Source of the DNA: an uncultured Prevotellaceae bacterium
GTDB taxonomy: Bacteria > Bacteroidota > Bacteroidia > Bacteroidales > Bacteroidaceae
Assembly: GCA_902776195.1 (NCBI GenBank)
Contig: CACYPF010000008.1
Coordinates: 62,001 to 126,000, forward strand
Length of the DNA stretch: 64,000 nucleotides
Reading direction: 5' to 3'
The stretch's first letter is position 1; each line of letters starts with the position of its first letter. Positions 49,748-58,412 of this stretch are shown here, one piece after another. A program made the translations under genes and the position numbers. The notes beneath the pieces are model-generated. The model was not told where the DNA came from. It saw only the letters and a program-made list of their open reading frames with translations, and ran no database searches.

Positions 49748-51063
49748 CATCATTCAAGATAGAGGGTGGACATCTACTCAGCGGTACTATCACCCCACAA
49801 GGTGCGAAGAACGAAGCTTTACAGGTTGTCTGTGCCACTTTGCTGACTTGCGAGGAGGTGACCATCCATAACATTCCTGATATCCGTGATGTCAATAACC
49901 TTATCCAATTGCTCAAAGATATTGGTGTAAAGGTTAAAAAGACGGAAAGCGGACAACCTACAGCAAACAGTTTTACCTTCCAGGCCGATGAACTTGACCT
50001 AAATTATCTGGAGAGTGACGAGTTTGTAAATAAGTGTTCACAACTTCGCGGTTCCGTCCTGATGATAGGTCCGCTGCTGGCTCGTATGGGCAAAGCAGTC
50101 ATCGCCAAGCCTGGTGGTGACAAAATCGGACGTCGCCGACTTGACACCCACTTCCTCGGTTTTGAGAAGTTAGGTGCCAAGTTCCATCATATCCCTGACC
50201 GTAATGTGTACGAGATAGGTGCCAAGAGACTGAAAGGTACTTATATGCTGCTTGACGAGGCCTCCGTTACCGGTACGGCGAATATCATCATGGCGGCAGT
50301 CTTCGCTGAGGGTACGACTACCATCTACAATGCGGCTTGTGAGCCCTATATCCAACAACTCTGTCATTTGCTGAACCGCATGGGTGCCAATATCAGTGGT
50401 ATAGGCAGTAATCTGCTGACGATAATCGGTGTGAAGGAGTTGCATGGGGCAGAACACCGTCTGTTACCCGACATGATTGAGGTGGGCTCGTTCATCGGCA
50501 TGGCAGCGATGGTGGGTGACGGTATCCGCATCAAGGATGTCTCACTGAAGAACCTTGGCATCATACCGGATGCTTTCCGCCGACTGGGCGTGAAAGTAGA
50601 GGCGGACGGTGACGACCTTTATATCCCCCGGCAGAAGCATTATGTAGTTGACTCGTTCATCGACGGTACGATCATGACTATAGCCGACGCGCCATGGCCG
50701 GGGCTGACCCCCGACCTGCTCAGTGTCCTCATCGTGGTGGCATCGCAGGCTCGCGGCTCCGTCCTGTTTCATCAGAAGATGTTTGAGAGCCGTCTGTTCT
50801 TTGTAGACCGACTCATCGATATGGGCGCACAGATTATACTCTGCGACCCCCATCGTGCCGTTGTCGTAGGACATGACCGCAAACTGACGTTACGTGCCAG
50901 CAGAATGTCAAGTCCTGATATCCGTGCAGGTATCGCGCTGCTCATTGCAGCCATGAGCGCCAATGGTACAAGCACTATCAGTAATATCGAGCAGATCGAT
51001 CGCGGTTACGAACATATCGAGGATCGTCTAAATGCCTTAGGAGCATGTATTAAGAGAGTATGA
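49744..51063 (+). CDS. murA: UDP-N-acetylglucosamine 1-carboxyvinyltransferase
   Basis: A 439-residue enzyme for the first committed step of peptidoglycan synthesis (enolpyruvyl transfer from PEP to UDP-GlcNAc). Landmarks: QGAKNEAL (K22 region), SVLMIGPLLARMG, DEASVTGTANIIMAA, LLPDMIEVGSF and a C-terminal YEHIEDRLNALGA. The active-site cysteine of E. coli (Cys115, in GGCTIG) corresponds to Asp126 in PGGDKIG here. In enzymes with this Cys-to-Asp change fosfomycin cannot form its covalent bond, so intrinsic fosfomycin tolerance is expected. It overlaps DUF4290 upstream and rimM downstream by four bases each. Confidence 0.95.
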   Translation: MTSFKIEGGHLLSGTITPQGAKNEALQVVCATLLTCEEVTIHNIPDIRDVNNLIQLLKDIGVKVKKTESGQPTANSFTFQADELDLNYLESDEFVNKCSQLRGSVLMIGPLLARMGKAVIAKPGGDKIGRRRLDTHFLGFEKLGAKFHHIPDRNVYEIGAKRLKGTYMLLDEASVTGTANIIMAAVFAEGTTTIYNAACEPYIQQLCHLLNRMGANISGIGSNLLTIIGVKELHGAEHRLLPDMIEVGSFIGMAAMVGDGIRIKDVSLKNLGIIPDAFRRLGVKVEADGDDLYIPRQKHYVVDSFIDGTIMTIADAPWPGLTPDLLSVLIVVASQARGSVLFHQKMFESRLFFVDRLIDMGAQIILCDPHRAVVVGHDRKLTLRASRMSSPDIRAGIALLIAAMSANGTSTISNIEQIDRGYEHIEDRLNALGACIKRV

Positions 51064-51569
51064 TCAGACAAGAGGAGGTATATAAGATAGGAAGACTCGG
51101 GAAGGCTCATGGTGTCAAGGGAGAGGTGACTTTTCAATTTGATGATGATGTCTTTGACCGTACTGATGCCGAATACCTTATATTAGACATAGATGGCATT
51201 CTCGTACCCTTCTTCATGGAAGAATACCGCTTCCGCTCTGACTCTCTTGCCCTTGTCAAGTTCTGTGATGTGGACACACAGGAGCGTGCCTCTGAACTGA
51301 CGGGAAGCAATGTCTACTTCCCCCGTGCCTTGGCGGAGAATGAAGAGGAGATGCCATCGCTCGCCGCTCTCGTAGGCTTCGACTTAGTTGAAGCGAAAGG
51401 GAATGCGAGAATCGGCACCATTGCCATGATAGACGACACGACCGCCAACATCCTCTTCGAACTGGAAGACGGCCGACTCATTCCTGCCACTGACGACCTC
51501 ATCACGGATATCAATACCAAGAAAAGAACAATAACAATGGAAATTCCTGAGGGATTATTAGAATTATGA
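51060..51569 (+). CDS. rimM: Ribosome maturation factor RimM
   Basis: A 169-residue 16S rRNA processing/30S maturation factor. It has the N-terminal VYKIGRLGKAHGVKGEV motif and a PRC-barrel C-terminal half (GFDLVEAKGNARIGTIAMI, TDDLITDINTKKRTITMEI). Cytosolic, binds ribosomal protein S19. Overlaps murA and dxr by four bases. Confidence 0.94.
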   Translation: MIRQEEVYKIGRLGKAHGVKGEVTFQFDDDVFDRTDAEYLILDIDGILVPFFMEEYRFRSDSLALVKFCDVDTQERASELTGSNVYFPRALAENEEEMPSLAALVGFDLVEAKGNARIGTIAMIDDTTANILFELEDGRLIPATDDLITDINTKKRTITMEIPEGLLEL

Positions 51570-52732
51570 AGAAAAAACAAATAGCCATTCTCGGATCTAC
51601 AGGGTCTATCGGCACACAGGCATTACAAGTCATTGAGGAGCACTCAGACCTCTATGAGGTTTATTGTCTGACGGCTAATAACAAGGTGGAGTTGCTTGCC
51701 CAACAGGCTCATCAGTTCAAGCCCGCCGCCATCGTCATTGCCAATGAGGCTCGCTATGAGGAGCTGAAGCGACTGATGGACGACCTGCCTGATGTGAAGG
51801 TATATGCCGGACAAAAAGCACTTGACGAAATCGTCGAGGCAGGACCTATCGACATGGTACTGACGGCAATGGTTGGGTTCGCCGGACTCTCGCCGACGAT
51901 TCACGCCATCAAGGCACGGAAGGCAATAGCTCTTGCCAACAAAGAAACACTTGTCGTTGCAGGCGAGTTGATTCAAGATCTTGCCACACAATACCACGCC
52001 CCCATTTTACCGGTGGACAGTGAACACTCTGCGATATTCCAAAGTCTGGTCGGAGAGGACCATAATCCCATTGAGAAAATCCTGCTTACGGCAAGTGGAG
52101 GTCCTTTCCGCAACATGTCAATGGAGCAGATCGCCAAGGTAACGAAGGACGATGCCCTCCGCCATCCCACATGGGATATGGGAGCAAAGATCACCATCGA
52201 CTCTGCCTCGATGATGAACAAGGGCTTTGAAGTCATAGAGGCAAAATGGCTCTTTGGCGTGAAAGCATCACAGATACAGGTATTGGTACACCCGCAGAGC
52301 ATCGTGCATAGTGCCGTCCAGTTCCAAGATGGTGCTGTCAAGGCACAATTAGGTGTTCCTGACATGCGACTGCCTATCCAGTATGCGTTCTCCTATCCTA
52401 AACGCCTCACCCTCTCTGGAGAACGTCTTGACCTCTTTGCCACTCAAAAACTGGAGTTCTTCGAGCCCGACCTGCAGAAGTTCCGCTGCCTTGCCCTTGC
52501 TTTTGAAGCTATCCGGAAAGGTGGCAACATGCCCTGCATCGTGAATGCAGCTAATGAAATTGTGAACCGCGGCTTCTTAGAGGACAAGTGTTCTTTCCTG
52601 CAAATGAGTGATATCATCGCAGAGACCATGATCAAATGTACCTACGATGCAAACCCAACCTACGACACCTATGTCGCTACGGACGCAGAGGCACGGAGGA
52701 TTGCCATGGAGTTAATAAACAATTCGAAATAA
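51566..52732 (+). CDS. dxr: 1-deoxy-D-xylulose-5-phosphate reductoisomerase
   Basis: A 388-residue NADPH-dependent enzyme of the MEP isoprenoid pathway. Motifs: ILGSTGSIGTQAL (nucleotide binding), ALANKETLVVAGE, VDSEHSAIFQ (metal and substrate site), SASMMNKGFEVIEAKWLF and NAANEIVNRGF. Length is normal. The later MEP gene ispF starts at 63737, so two steps of the pathway are in the window. 47 bases separate it from rseP. Confidence 0.96.
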   Translation: MKKKQIAILGSTGSIGTQALQVIEEHSDLYEVYCLTANNKVELLAQQAHQFKPAAIVIANEARYEELKRLMDDLPDVKVYAGQKALDEIVEAGPIDMVLTAMVGFAGLSPTIHAIKARKAIALANKETLVVAGELIQDLATQYHAPILPVDSEHSAIFQSLVGEDHNPIEKILLTASGGPFRNMSMEQIAKVTKDDALRHPTWDMGAKITIDSASMMNKGFEVIEAKWLFGVKASQIQVLVHPQSIVHSAVQFQDGAVKAQLGVPDMRLPIQYAFSYPKRLTLSGERLDLFATQKLEFFEPDLQKFRCLALAFEAIRKGGNMPCIVNAANEIVNRGFLEDKCSFLQMSDIIAETMIKCTYDANPTYDTYVATDAEARRIAMELINNSK

Positions 52733-52779
52733 CGTTATAACAGAATAACGGCATATCGAACAATAAATAATTATTAATA

Positions 52780-54150
52780 ATGGAAGTATTTTTAATCAGA
52801 GTATTACAATTTATCCTTGCCATCTCACTGCTGGTATTATTGCATGAGGGAGGGCATTTCTTCTTTGCTAAACTCTTCGGTGTGAGAGTGGAGAAATTCT
52901 ATATCTTTTTCGATTGGAAATTCAGTCTGTTTAAGTTCAAACCCAAGAATAGCGATACGGAATATGGTGTCGGCTGGTTACCGTTAGGAGGCTATTGCAA
53001 GATAGCCGGTATGATTGACGAGAGTTTTGATACGGAGCAGATGAAGCAGCCTGCCCAGCCATGGGAGTTCCGCACCAAACCGGCATGGCAGCGCCTACTC
53101 ATTATGATAGGCGGTGTACTGGTGAATTTCCTTCTTGCGCTGTTCATCTACTCGATGATTCTGTTCTACTGGGGCGACACCTATATTCCTGTGAAGGACA
53201 TGACATTGGGTATGAAGTTTAACCAAGAGGCAAAGTCGTATGGTTTTAAAGACGGTGATATCCTGATCGGCACCGAGGAGAAAGCATTCAAAGATTTCTC
53301 CGCTGATCTCTATCGTGACATCGCCGAGGCAAAACGTGTGGATATTATCCGTGATGGGAAGAAGATGAGTATCAATCTCCCTGGTGATCTCAACTTGTTA
53401 GGAATGCTGAAAGCAGACCCATCCTTTGTCCGTCCGTTTATCCCCGCCAAGGTTGACAGTGTCGTTCCTGGCACTCCTGCTGAGAAAATCGGCATGAAAG
53501 CCGGAGACAAGATTCTTTCTATGAACGGCAGCCCCGTTGACTCCTATAATGAGTTCATCGACCTGCTGGGCCGCCGCCAAGACTTACTGGATACCGCGAC
53601 ATCACCAGCAGACAGTCTAAAGGCGCGTACCGTCACCATTGTCTTTGGCAATGAGGCCAGGACGGACACTGCTACGGTACAGCTTACTCCTGACTTGAAA
53701 CTTGGCTTTGTGGTCAGCAGTATCGCAGGACTCTACAAACCCGTCACCATAGAGTATGGATTCTTAGAAAGTATCCCCGCGGGCATTAAATATGGTTGGA
53801 ATGTACTGGCGTCTTATGTCGATGACCTTAAATACGTATTTACCGCCGATGGTGCTAAGTCGCTGGGTGGATTCGGAGCGATAGGCAGTCTTTTCCCACC
53901 CATGTGGGATTGGTATATGTTCTGGAAGATGACCGCCTTTCTCAGCATCATACTCGCTTTCATGAATATCCTGCCGATTCCTGCCCTCGATGGTGGTCAT
54001 GTACTCTTCTTGCTTTACGAGATGATTACTCGCCGTAAACCTTCGGAGGAGTTTATGATCCGTGCGGAATATGTCGGATTCGGCATCCTCATCCTGTTGA
54101 TGGTTGTTGCCAACCTTAATGATATACTCCGATGGTTAGGTTATTTATAG
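52780..54150 (+). CDS. rseP: RIP metalloprotease RseP (site-2 protease family)
   Basis: A 456-residue intramembrane zinc protease. HEGGHFF (residues about 22-28, HExxH) and NILPIPALDGGH (near 402-413) form the metal site in membrane helices; two PDZ-like regions lie between (GFKDGDILIGTEEKAF and AEKIGMKAGDKILSMNG). It cleaves membrane-bound anti-sigma factors or signal remnants. A terminator follows at 54183-54222. Confidence 0.93.
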   Translation: MEVFLIRVLQFILAISLLVLLHEGGHFFFAKLFGVRVEKFYIFFDWKFSLFKFKPKNSDTEYGVGWLPLGGYCKIAGMIDESFDTEQMKQPAQPWEFRTKPAWQRLLIMIGGVLVNFLLALFIYSMILFYWGDTYIPVKDMTLGMKFNQEAKSYGFKDGDILIGTEEKAFKDFSADLYRDIAEAKRVDIIRDGKKMSINLPGDLNLLGMLKADPSFVRPFIPAKVDSVVPGTPAEKIGMKAGDKILSMNGSPVDSYNEFIDLLGRRQDLLDTATSPADSLKARTVTIVFGNEARTDTATVQLTPDLKLGFVVSSIAGLYKPVTIEYGFLESIPAGIKYGWNVLASYVDDLKYVFTADGAKSLGGFGAIGSLFPPMWDWYMFWKMTAFLSIILAFMNILPIPALDGGHVLFLLYEMITRRKPSEEFMIRAEYVGFGILILLMVVANLNDILRWLGYL

Positions 54151-54182
54151 TTCCTATATATTATAATAAGGTATAGGAGGGA

Positions 54183-54222
54183 CTGGATAAGTTAAATAAT
54201 ATTAAATCTTTAACTTATCCAG
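54183..54222 (+). terminator. Terminator after rseP
   Basis: A perfect 14-bp stem, CTGGATAAGTTAAA (54183-54196) with TTTAACTTATCCAG (54209-54222), a 12-base loop, followed by TTTCTTGTTTTC. It closes the tsaB-rseP operon. Confidence 0.8.
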
Positions 54223-54254
54223 TTTCTTGTTTTCATGATTCAAGAGAAAAGCCG

Positions 54255-54262
54255 TACCTTTG
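54255..54262 (+). promoter_or_regulatory. -7 box of the rplM-rpsI operon
   Basis: TACCTTTG, matching TAnnTTTG, lies 210 bases before the rplM ATG. A -33 element is not clear. The resulting leader of about 200 bases is unusually long for this window. Confidence 0.55.
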
Positions 54263-54472
54263 CAGTCCGATTATTGGGGAGAGGCTTAGAATCCCCGTGA
54301 GCCGTGTGTAAATAGTGGTGTCTTTGGCCGGGCATTGCGGTTTGTGAATCATGGTTCAGCCGAGAGGCACAGACGTTAGACTGCTGCGGAGCGTTAGACT
54401 CTCTGCCGTGGTGTTGTTTGTGCATAAGAGAAAAAGAATCAATGTTTTTTAGTAGTAAAATTAAAAGTTAAA
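54263..54472 (+). ncRNA. Candidate structured ribosomal-protein leader before rplM
   Basis: About 200 bases without a plausible ORF between the promoter and rplM. Base composition is GC-rich compared with other intergenic DNA here and it can fold: GGGGA (54276-54280) with TCCCC (54292-54296), and GAGAG (54362-54366) with CTCTC (54399-54403). A 9-base direct repeat CGTTAGACT occurs at 54374-54382 and 54392-54400. The last 45 bases are AT-rich. This layout suits an autoregulatory leader bound by L13 or S9, but I cannot match it to a named family. Confidence 0.45.
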
Positions 54473-54940
54473 ATGGACACTTTAAGTTACAAGACCATTT
54501 CCGTATCAAAGGAAGCTGCCCGTGAGCAGAAGGAATGGGTGGTTATTGACGCTACCGACCAGGTAGTAGGCCGCCTTGCCTCAAAGGTTGCGAAACTGAT
54601 TCGCGGAAAGTACAAGCCAAACTTCACTCCTAACCAGGACTGTGGAGACAATGTAATCATCATCAATGCCGCTAAGGTGAAATTCACTGGCAAGAAAGAG
54701 ACTGACAAGGTATACACCCGTTATACTGGTTATCCTGGTGGTCAGCGCTTCAGCACTCCTGCTGAGCTCCGTAAGACTACATACGGTGTTGAGCGTTTCC
54801 TGAAGCACGCTGTCAAGGGCATGCTCCCCAAAGGTCCTCTGGGACGCAGCCTGCTGAACAACCTCTATATTTATGAGGGAACTGAGCACAAGCACGAGGC
54901 TCAGAAACCAAAAGCAATTGATATTAACCAGTATAAATAA
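54473..54940 (+). CDS. rplM: 50S ribosomal protein L13
   Basis: A 155-residue protein of the large subunit. It has the family landmarks WVVIDATDQVVGRLASKVAKLIRGK, DNVIIINAAKVKFTGKK, YTGYPGG and AVKGMLPKGPLGR. It is followed 11 bases later by rpsI, as is usual. A structured leader precedes it. Confidence 0.97.
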   Translation: MDTLSYKTISVSKEAAREQKEWVVIDATDQVVGRLASKVAKLIRGKYKPNFTPNQDCGDNVIIINAAKVKFTGKKETDKVYTRYTGYPGGQRFSTPAELRKTTYGVERFLKHAVKGMLPKGPLGRSLLNNLYIYEGTEHKHEAQKPKAIDINQYK

Positions 54941-54951
54941 TAAGATAGAAG

Positions 54952-55258
54952 ATGGAAGTAATTAATGCAATCGGTCGTCGCAAGAGCTCTGTAGCTCGCG
55001 TTTACCGTTAAGCAGCCGCTGAACCTGCTCGAGGTGGCTGAGAAATATGACATTAAGGCAAACCTGGACGGTGGTGGTTTCACCGGTCAGAGTCAGGCAC
55101 TCCGCCTCGCCATTGCCCGCGCATTGGTTAAGGTTAATGCCGAGGACAAGAAAGCCCTGAAGGTACAAGGTTTCCTCACCCGCGACTCTCGTGAGGTTGA
55201 GCGTAAGAAGCCAGGTCAGCCAAAGGCACGTCGTCGCTTCCAGTTCAGTAAGCGTTAA
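54952..55258 (+). pseudogene. rpsI: 30S ribosomal protein S9, internal frameshifting deletion
   Basis: The gene starts normally ([18 protein letters not shown], from 54952) but hits TAA at 55009-55011. From 55007 another frame continues [20 protein letters not shown] up to the expected end RRRFQFSKR (55258). Between VARVY and VKQPL a normal S9 of this phylum has about 26 more residues (roughly VSEGTGKITINKR and on), so about 80 bases are missing and the count is not a multiple of three. Everything before and after is intact and well conserved. Given that S9 is almost universal, a local assembly or consensus error is as likely as a true deletion. Neighbours rplM and rpsB are normal. Confidence 0.88.
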
Positions 55259-55407
55259 TACTGGACTACGTTTAGTATCTAAACTGGTGGGACTCTGGAT
55301 AGATTACCCACTGGCTGATTCTAACAAGTAATCGCTTTAGCGCTTTTACCAAGCGTAGCGACTAAAAGAATTAAAAAGAAAGTAAACAATTAAAAAAGAA
55401 AAGCAAA
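55259..55407 (+). promoter_or_regulatory. Candidate rpsB leader
   Basis: The 149 bases between rpsI and rpsB contain two possible hairpins: CTGGTGGG (55284-55291) with CCCACTGG (55307-55314; two wobble pairs), and TCGCT/AGCGA around 55333-55361. No ORF and no convincing promoter are seen. An S2-responsive leader would be expected here, but this is inference. Confidence 0.35.
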
Positions 55408-56262
55408 ATGGCTAGAACTAATTTTGATCAGTTATTGCAGGCTGGCTGTCATTTCGGTCACCTGAAGCGTAAGTGGAACCCCGCAATGGCACAGTATATC
55501 TATACTGAGCGCAACGGTATCCATATCATTGATCTTCATAAGACTGTTGTTAAGATCGACGAGGCTGCAGATGCCTTGAAGCAGATTGCCAAGAGTGGTA
55601 AGAAAATCTTGTTCGTCGCTACTAAAAAACAAACGAAGGACATCATCGCTGACAAAGCTACCAGCGTGAACATGCCCTACGTTATAGAGCGTTGGCCGGG
55701 TGGTATGTTAACTAACTTCCCGACTATCCGCAAGGCCGTAAAGAAAATGGCGAACATTGACAAACTGATGCAGGACGGTACTTTCAGCAACCTCTCTAAG
55801 CGTGAGTTGCTTCAGATTACCCGTCAGCGTGCAAAGCTGGAGAAGAACCTCGGTTCTATCGCAGACCTGACCCGCCTGCCTTCTGCCCTCTTCGTCGTTG
55901 ACGTACTGAAAGAGCAGATTGCCGTTCGCGAAGCTAACCGTCTGGGTATCCCTGTATTCGGTATTGTAGATACCAACTCTGATCCTAACAATATCGACTT
56001 TGTCATCCCTGCAAACGATGATGCTAAGGACAGCGTAGAGGCAATCCTCACTGCATGCTGCAATGCCATCAACGAGGGTCTTGAGGAGCGCAAGGTGGAG
56101 AAGGCTGACGAGAAAGCTGCTGACGCTCAGGCAGAGGCTGACGCTGAGGAGGCTAAGCCAAAGCGTGCTGCCCGCAAGCCCCGTAAGGAGGTTGCAGAAG
56201 AGGAAGCTCCCAAGGCTGAGGAGGCTGCTCCCGCAAAGGAAGAGGCACCAGCTGCTGAGTAA
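55408..56262 (+). CDS. rpsB: 30S ribosomal protein S2
   Basis: A 284-residue S2: LLQAGCHFGHLKRKWNPAM at the start, RWPGGMLTNFPTIRKAV, and GIPVFGIVDTNSDPNNIDFVIPANDDA. The body ends near residue 225; the rest is a low-complexity Ala/Glu/Lys tail (KAEEAAPAKEEAPAAE), longer than in E. coli but common in this group. tsf follows by 45 bases. Confidence 0.97.
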   Translation: MARTNFDQLLQAGCHFGHLKRKWNPAMAQYIYTERNGIHIIDLHKTVVKIDEAADALKQIAKSGKKILFVATKKQTKDIIADKATSVNMPYVIERWPGGMLTNFPTIRKAVKKMANIDKLMQDGTFSNLSKRELLQITRQRAKLEKNLGSIADLTRLPSALFVVDVLKEQIAVREANRLGIPVFGIVDTNSDPNNIDFVIPANDDAKDSVEAILTACCNAINEGLEERKVEKADEKAADAQAEADAEEAKPKRAARKPRKEVAEEEAPKAEEAAPAKEEAPAAE

Positions 56263-56307
56263 TATCGAAATAAAGATAATAACAACAAAATAAAAGAGAT
56301 AAAAACT

Positions 56308-57306
56308 ATGGCTATTTCTATAGACGATATTAAGAAGCTTCGCGCTATGACCGGTGCCGGTCTTGCTGACGTAAAGAAGGCACTGACTGAGGCAGAGGGC
56401 GACTTCGACAAGGCAAAGGAACTGCTCCGTGAGCGTGGACTTGCCATCGCTGCCAAGCGTAGCGACCGTGAGACATCTAATGGTTGTGTGCTCGTGAAGG
56501 CTGTTGACGGCTTTGCCGCTACCATCGCCTTGAAGTGTGAGACCGACTTCGTTGCCAATGGTGCAGACTTCATCGCACTGACCCAGAACATCCTCGATGC
56601 AGCCATCGCTGCTAAGGCGAAGGACATTGAGGCTGTTAAGGAGCTGACTCTCGCTGATGGTCAGAAAGTACAGGACGCTGTAACCCAGCGCTCTGGTATC
56701 ACTGGTGAGAAGATGGAGCTCGATGGCTATAACGTCCTCGAAGGTGAGAACATTGAGGTTTATGACCACATGGGCAAGCACACCCTGTGCACCATGATCC
56801 AGCTGAACAAGGCTGCTGCTGAGATTGGTCATAAGCTTGCCATGCAGGTTGCTGCCATGAAACCAGTTGCCCTGACTGCTGAGAATGTTGACCAGAAGAT
56901 TCTTGACGAGGAGTACAAGACCGCTGTTGAGAAGTCTAAGCTGGAGCAGGTACAGAAGTTTGTTGACAACAAGCTGAAGAAGGCTGGCATCAATCCTAAC
57001 CTCGTTGACTCTGAGGATCATATCGAGAGCAACATGGCTAAGGGCTGGCTCACACAGGAGCAGGCTGACGAGGCCCGCAAGCTCATCGAGACTGCTAAGG
57101 CAGAGGGTGAGGCTCAGTTGAAGATGCCTATGATTGAGGGTATTGCCAAGGGTCGTGTCCAGAAGTTCCTGAAGGAGAACTGCCTCGTTGACCAGGAGTT
57201 CCAGTTTGGTGACGGCGACAAGGCTACCGTATCTCAGTGGCTTGCCCAGCAGGACAAGGAGCTGAAGATTGTAGACTTCAAGCGTTTCACTCTTGTTGCA
57301 GAGTAA
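56308..57306 (+). CDS. tsf: Elongation factor Ts
   Basis: A 332-residue nucleotide-exchange factor for EF-Tu. IDDIKKLRAMTGAGLADVKKAL at the N-terminus (UBA-like) and ALKCETDFVANGADF (the TDFVA contact region) are diagnostic; the C-terminal part includes MPMIEGIAKGRVQKFLKE and ends VDFKRFTLVAE. Followed by a terminator at 57324-57360. Confidence 0.97.
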   Translation: MAISIDDIKKLRAMTGAGLADVKKALTEAEGDFDKAKELLRERGLAIAAKRSDRETSNGCVLVKAVDGFAATIALKCETDFVANGADFIALTQNILDAAIAAKAKDIEAVKELTLADGQKVQDAVTQRSGITGEKMELDGYNVLEGENIEVYDHMGKHTLCTMIQLNKAAAEIGHKLAMQVAAMKPVALTAENVDQKILDEEYKTAVEKSKLEQVQKFVDNKLKKAGINPNLVDSEDHIESNMAKGWLTQEQADEARKLIETAKAEGEAQLKMPMIEGIAKGRVQKFLKENCLVDQEFQFGDGDKATVSQWLAQQDKELKIVDFKRFTLVAE

Positions 57307-57323
57307 TATCTAATCTATTATAC

Positions 57324-57360
57324 AAAAAGTGCTGGCTCTTATGTAGAGTCAGCACTTTTT
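57324..57360. terminator. Bidirectional terminator between tsf and the converging gene
   Basis: AAAAAGTGCTGGCTCT (57324-57339) pairs with AGAGTCAGCACTTTTT (57345-57360) with one mismatch and a 5-base loop. A-run and T-run on either side allow use from both strands: tsf on + and the YD-repeat-like gene on -. Confidence 0.85.
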
Positions 57361-57363
57361 TAT

Positions 57364-58347
57364 TTACTCTTCCCAATACCTTATCTTACGGGTTTGTATG
57401 ACATTCGTTGTCTGACTGGGCGCATCTTTCTCCCAATAGACGATATTCAAAGCATTGCGTGTCCAGTTTCCGACATCGTCATGCGCCTCGTAGTTATTCC
57501 GCATATTGACAGACATCACACACTCATTCTTCTCATCATACACTTTCTGGCTCTGATTCAATATCTCATCCTTATCATTATAGATATACTCATTAATATA
57601 AGTGATATTGGCAGCCTTATTCGTCAGCGTACGCTTCACAAGCCGGTTAGTCTTATCATACTCATAGTCAATGACGCTCATACCCGAACGCTCTATCATC
57701 TTTCCTTGTTTCAGATAACCATACCTGTCATATACCCTATCCATAATATCAGGATTCTCCATTTTCCCATTCTTCGCAAAACGCTCCATGGGATTCTCTG
57801 CCACGGCATTCTCTGTCAAGACCTCCTGCACATGCCCCTTCAAACCGAGAATCATCGCATCTTTATAATAGGGCGTATTGGGCATATAGAAGAAATTCAG
57901 GTCCCTTGACCCATTATCATTCAGGGTTTCCGACACTTTGATATCCCCATAGGCACCAAAGAAATACTCTGCACCGCCCCTGCTGTTGTATTCCCCATAC
58001 TCCTTTTCCAGCTTATTCAGGAAATAAGTATGGTTACGTTCCAGCATACCCGTGGTACGGTAAGGTCCAACCGTCACATAGACAGACTGTACGAACCGGG
58101 TGGTGAGTTGGATATTGACCATTACCTTCGCCCGGATACCATAATAATCCCCACGGAAATATAGATCCTCACGGTCATCGGAGGTACCCCACTCCGTGAA
58201 ACCCCTCTCCTTCATTGCCACGACAAAGGAGTCTACCGGTCCCTCAAGAGGAATACCCATAAAGTCCATACAACGGGTGTCAGTCTGCGCCTGAACACTC
58301 ATAAACCCGAAAAGCATCAGGCAAAAAGTAAGTAACTTTTTCATCAT
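57364..58347 (-). CDS. Secreted hypothetical protein with YD-repeat-like segment
   Basis: About 327 residues from the ATG at 58347 (MMKKLLTFCLMLFGFMSVQAQ, a type I signal peptide). The open frame extends to 58368, but that start would lie ahead of the promoter at 58356-58363. Residues 22-200 have no family I recognise (DFMGIPLEGPVDSFVVAMKE, YRTTGMLERN). Residues about 200-300 include YDRYGYLKQGKMIERSGMS and YDKTNRLVKRTLTNKAAN, like single YD/Rhs-type repeats often seen in Bacteroidota secreted proteins. It ends a few bases before the terminator shared with tsf. Periplasmic or exported; function unknown. Confidence 0.6.
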   Translation of the reverse strand: MMKKLLTFCLMLFGFMSVQAQTDTRCMDFMGIPLEGPVDSFVVAMKERGFTEWGTSDDREDLYFRGDYYGIRAKVMVNIQLTTRFVQSVYVTVGPYRTTGMLERNHTYFLNKLEKEYGEYNSRGGAEYFFGAYGDIKVSETLNDNGSRDLNFFYMPNTPYYKDAMILGLKGHVQEVLTENAVAENPMERFAKNGKMENPDIMDRVYDRYGYLKQGKMIERSGMSVIDYEYDKTNRLVKRTLTNKAANITYINEYIYNDKDEILNQSQKVYDEKNECVMSVNMRNNYEAHDDVGNWTRNALNIVYWEKDAPSQTTNVIQTRKIRYWEE

Positions 58348-58355
58348 ACTTGTTG

Positions 58356-58363
58356 CAAAGATA
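58356..58363 (-). promoter_or_regulatory. -7 box for the YD-repeat-like gene
   Basis: The minus strand reads TATCTTTG. It lies nine bases before the ATG at 58347 (or 58344), so the message would be almost leaderless; it decides the start choice for this gene. Confidence 0.5.
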
Positions 58364-58385
58364 ATCATTTTAAGAAAAAAATCCT

Positions 58386-58393
58386 TATCTTTG
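58386..58393 (+). promoter_or_regulatory. -7 box for the FAH-porU-porV-ispF run
   Basis: TATCTTTG fits TAnnTTTG; it is 20 bases before the ATG at 58413, with AAGAAAGAG as probable ribosome-binding sequence. Divergent from the -7 box at 58356. Confidence 0.5.
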
Positions 58394-58412
58394 CCACAAA
58401 AAAGAAAGAGAT

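Noticed and set aside
55708-57021. A 437-codon open frame on the minus strand opposite rpsB/tsf
   Set aside because: It lies wholly opposite highly conserved translation genes; its composition (Leu/Val/Ser-rich) follows from their codon bias. No start signal or homology recognised.
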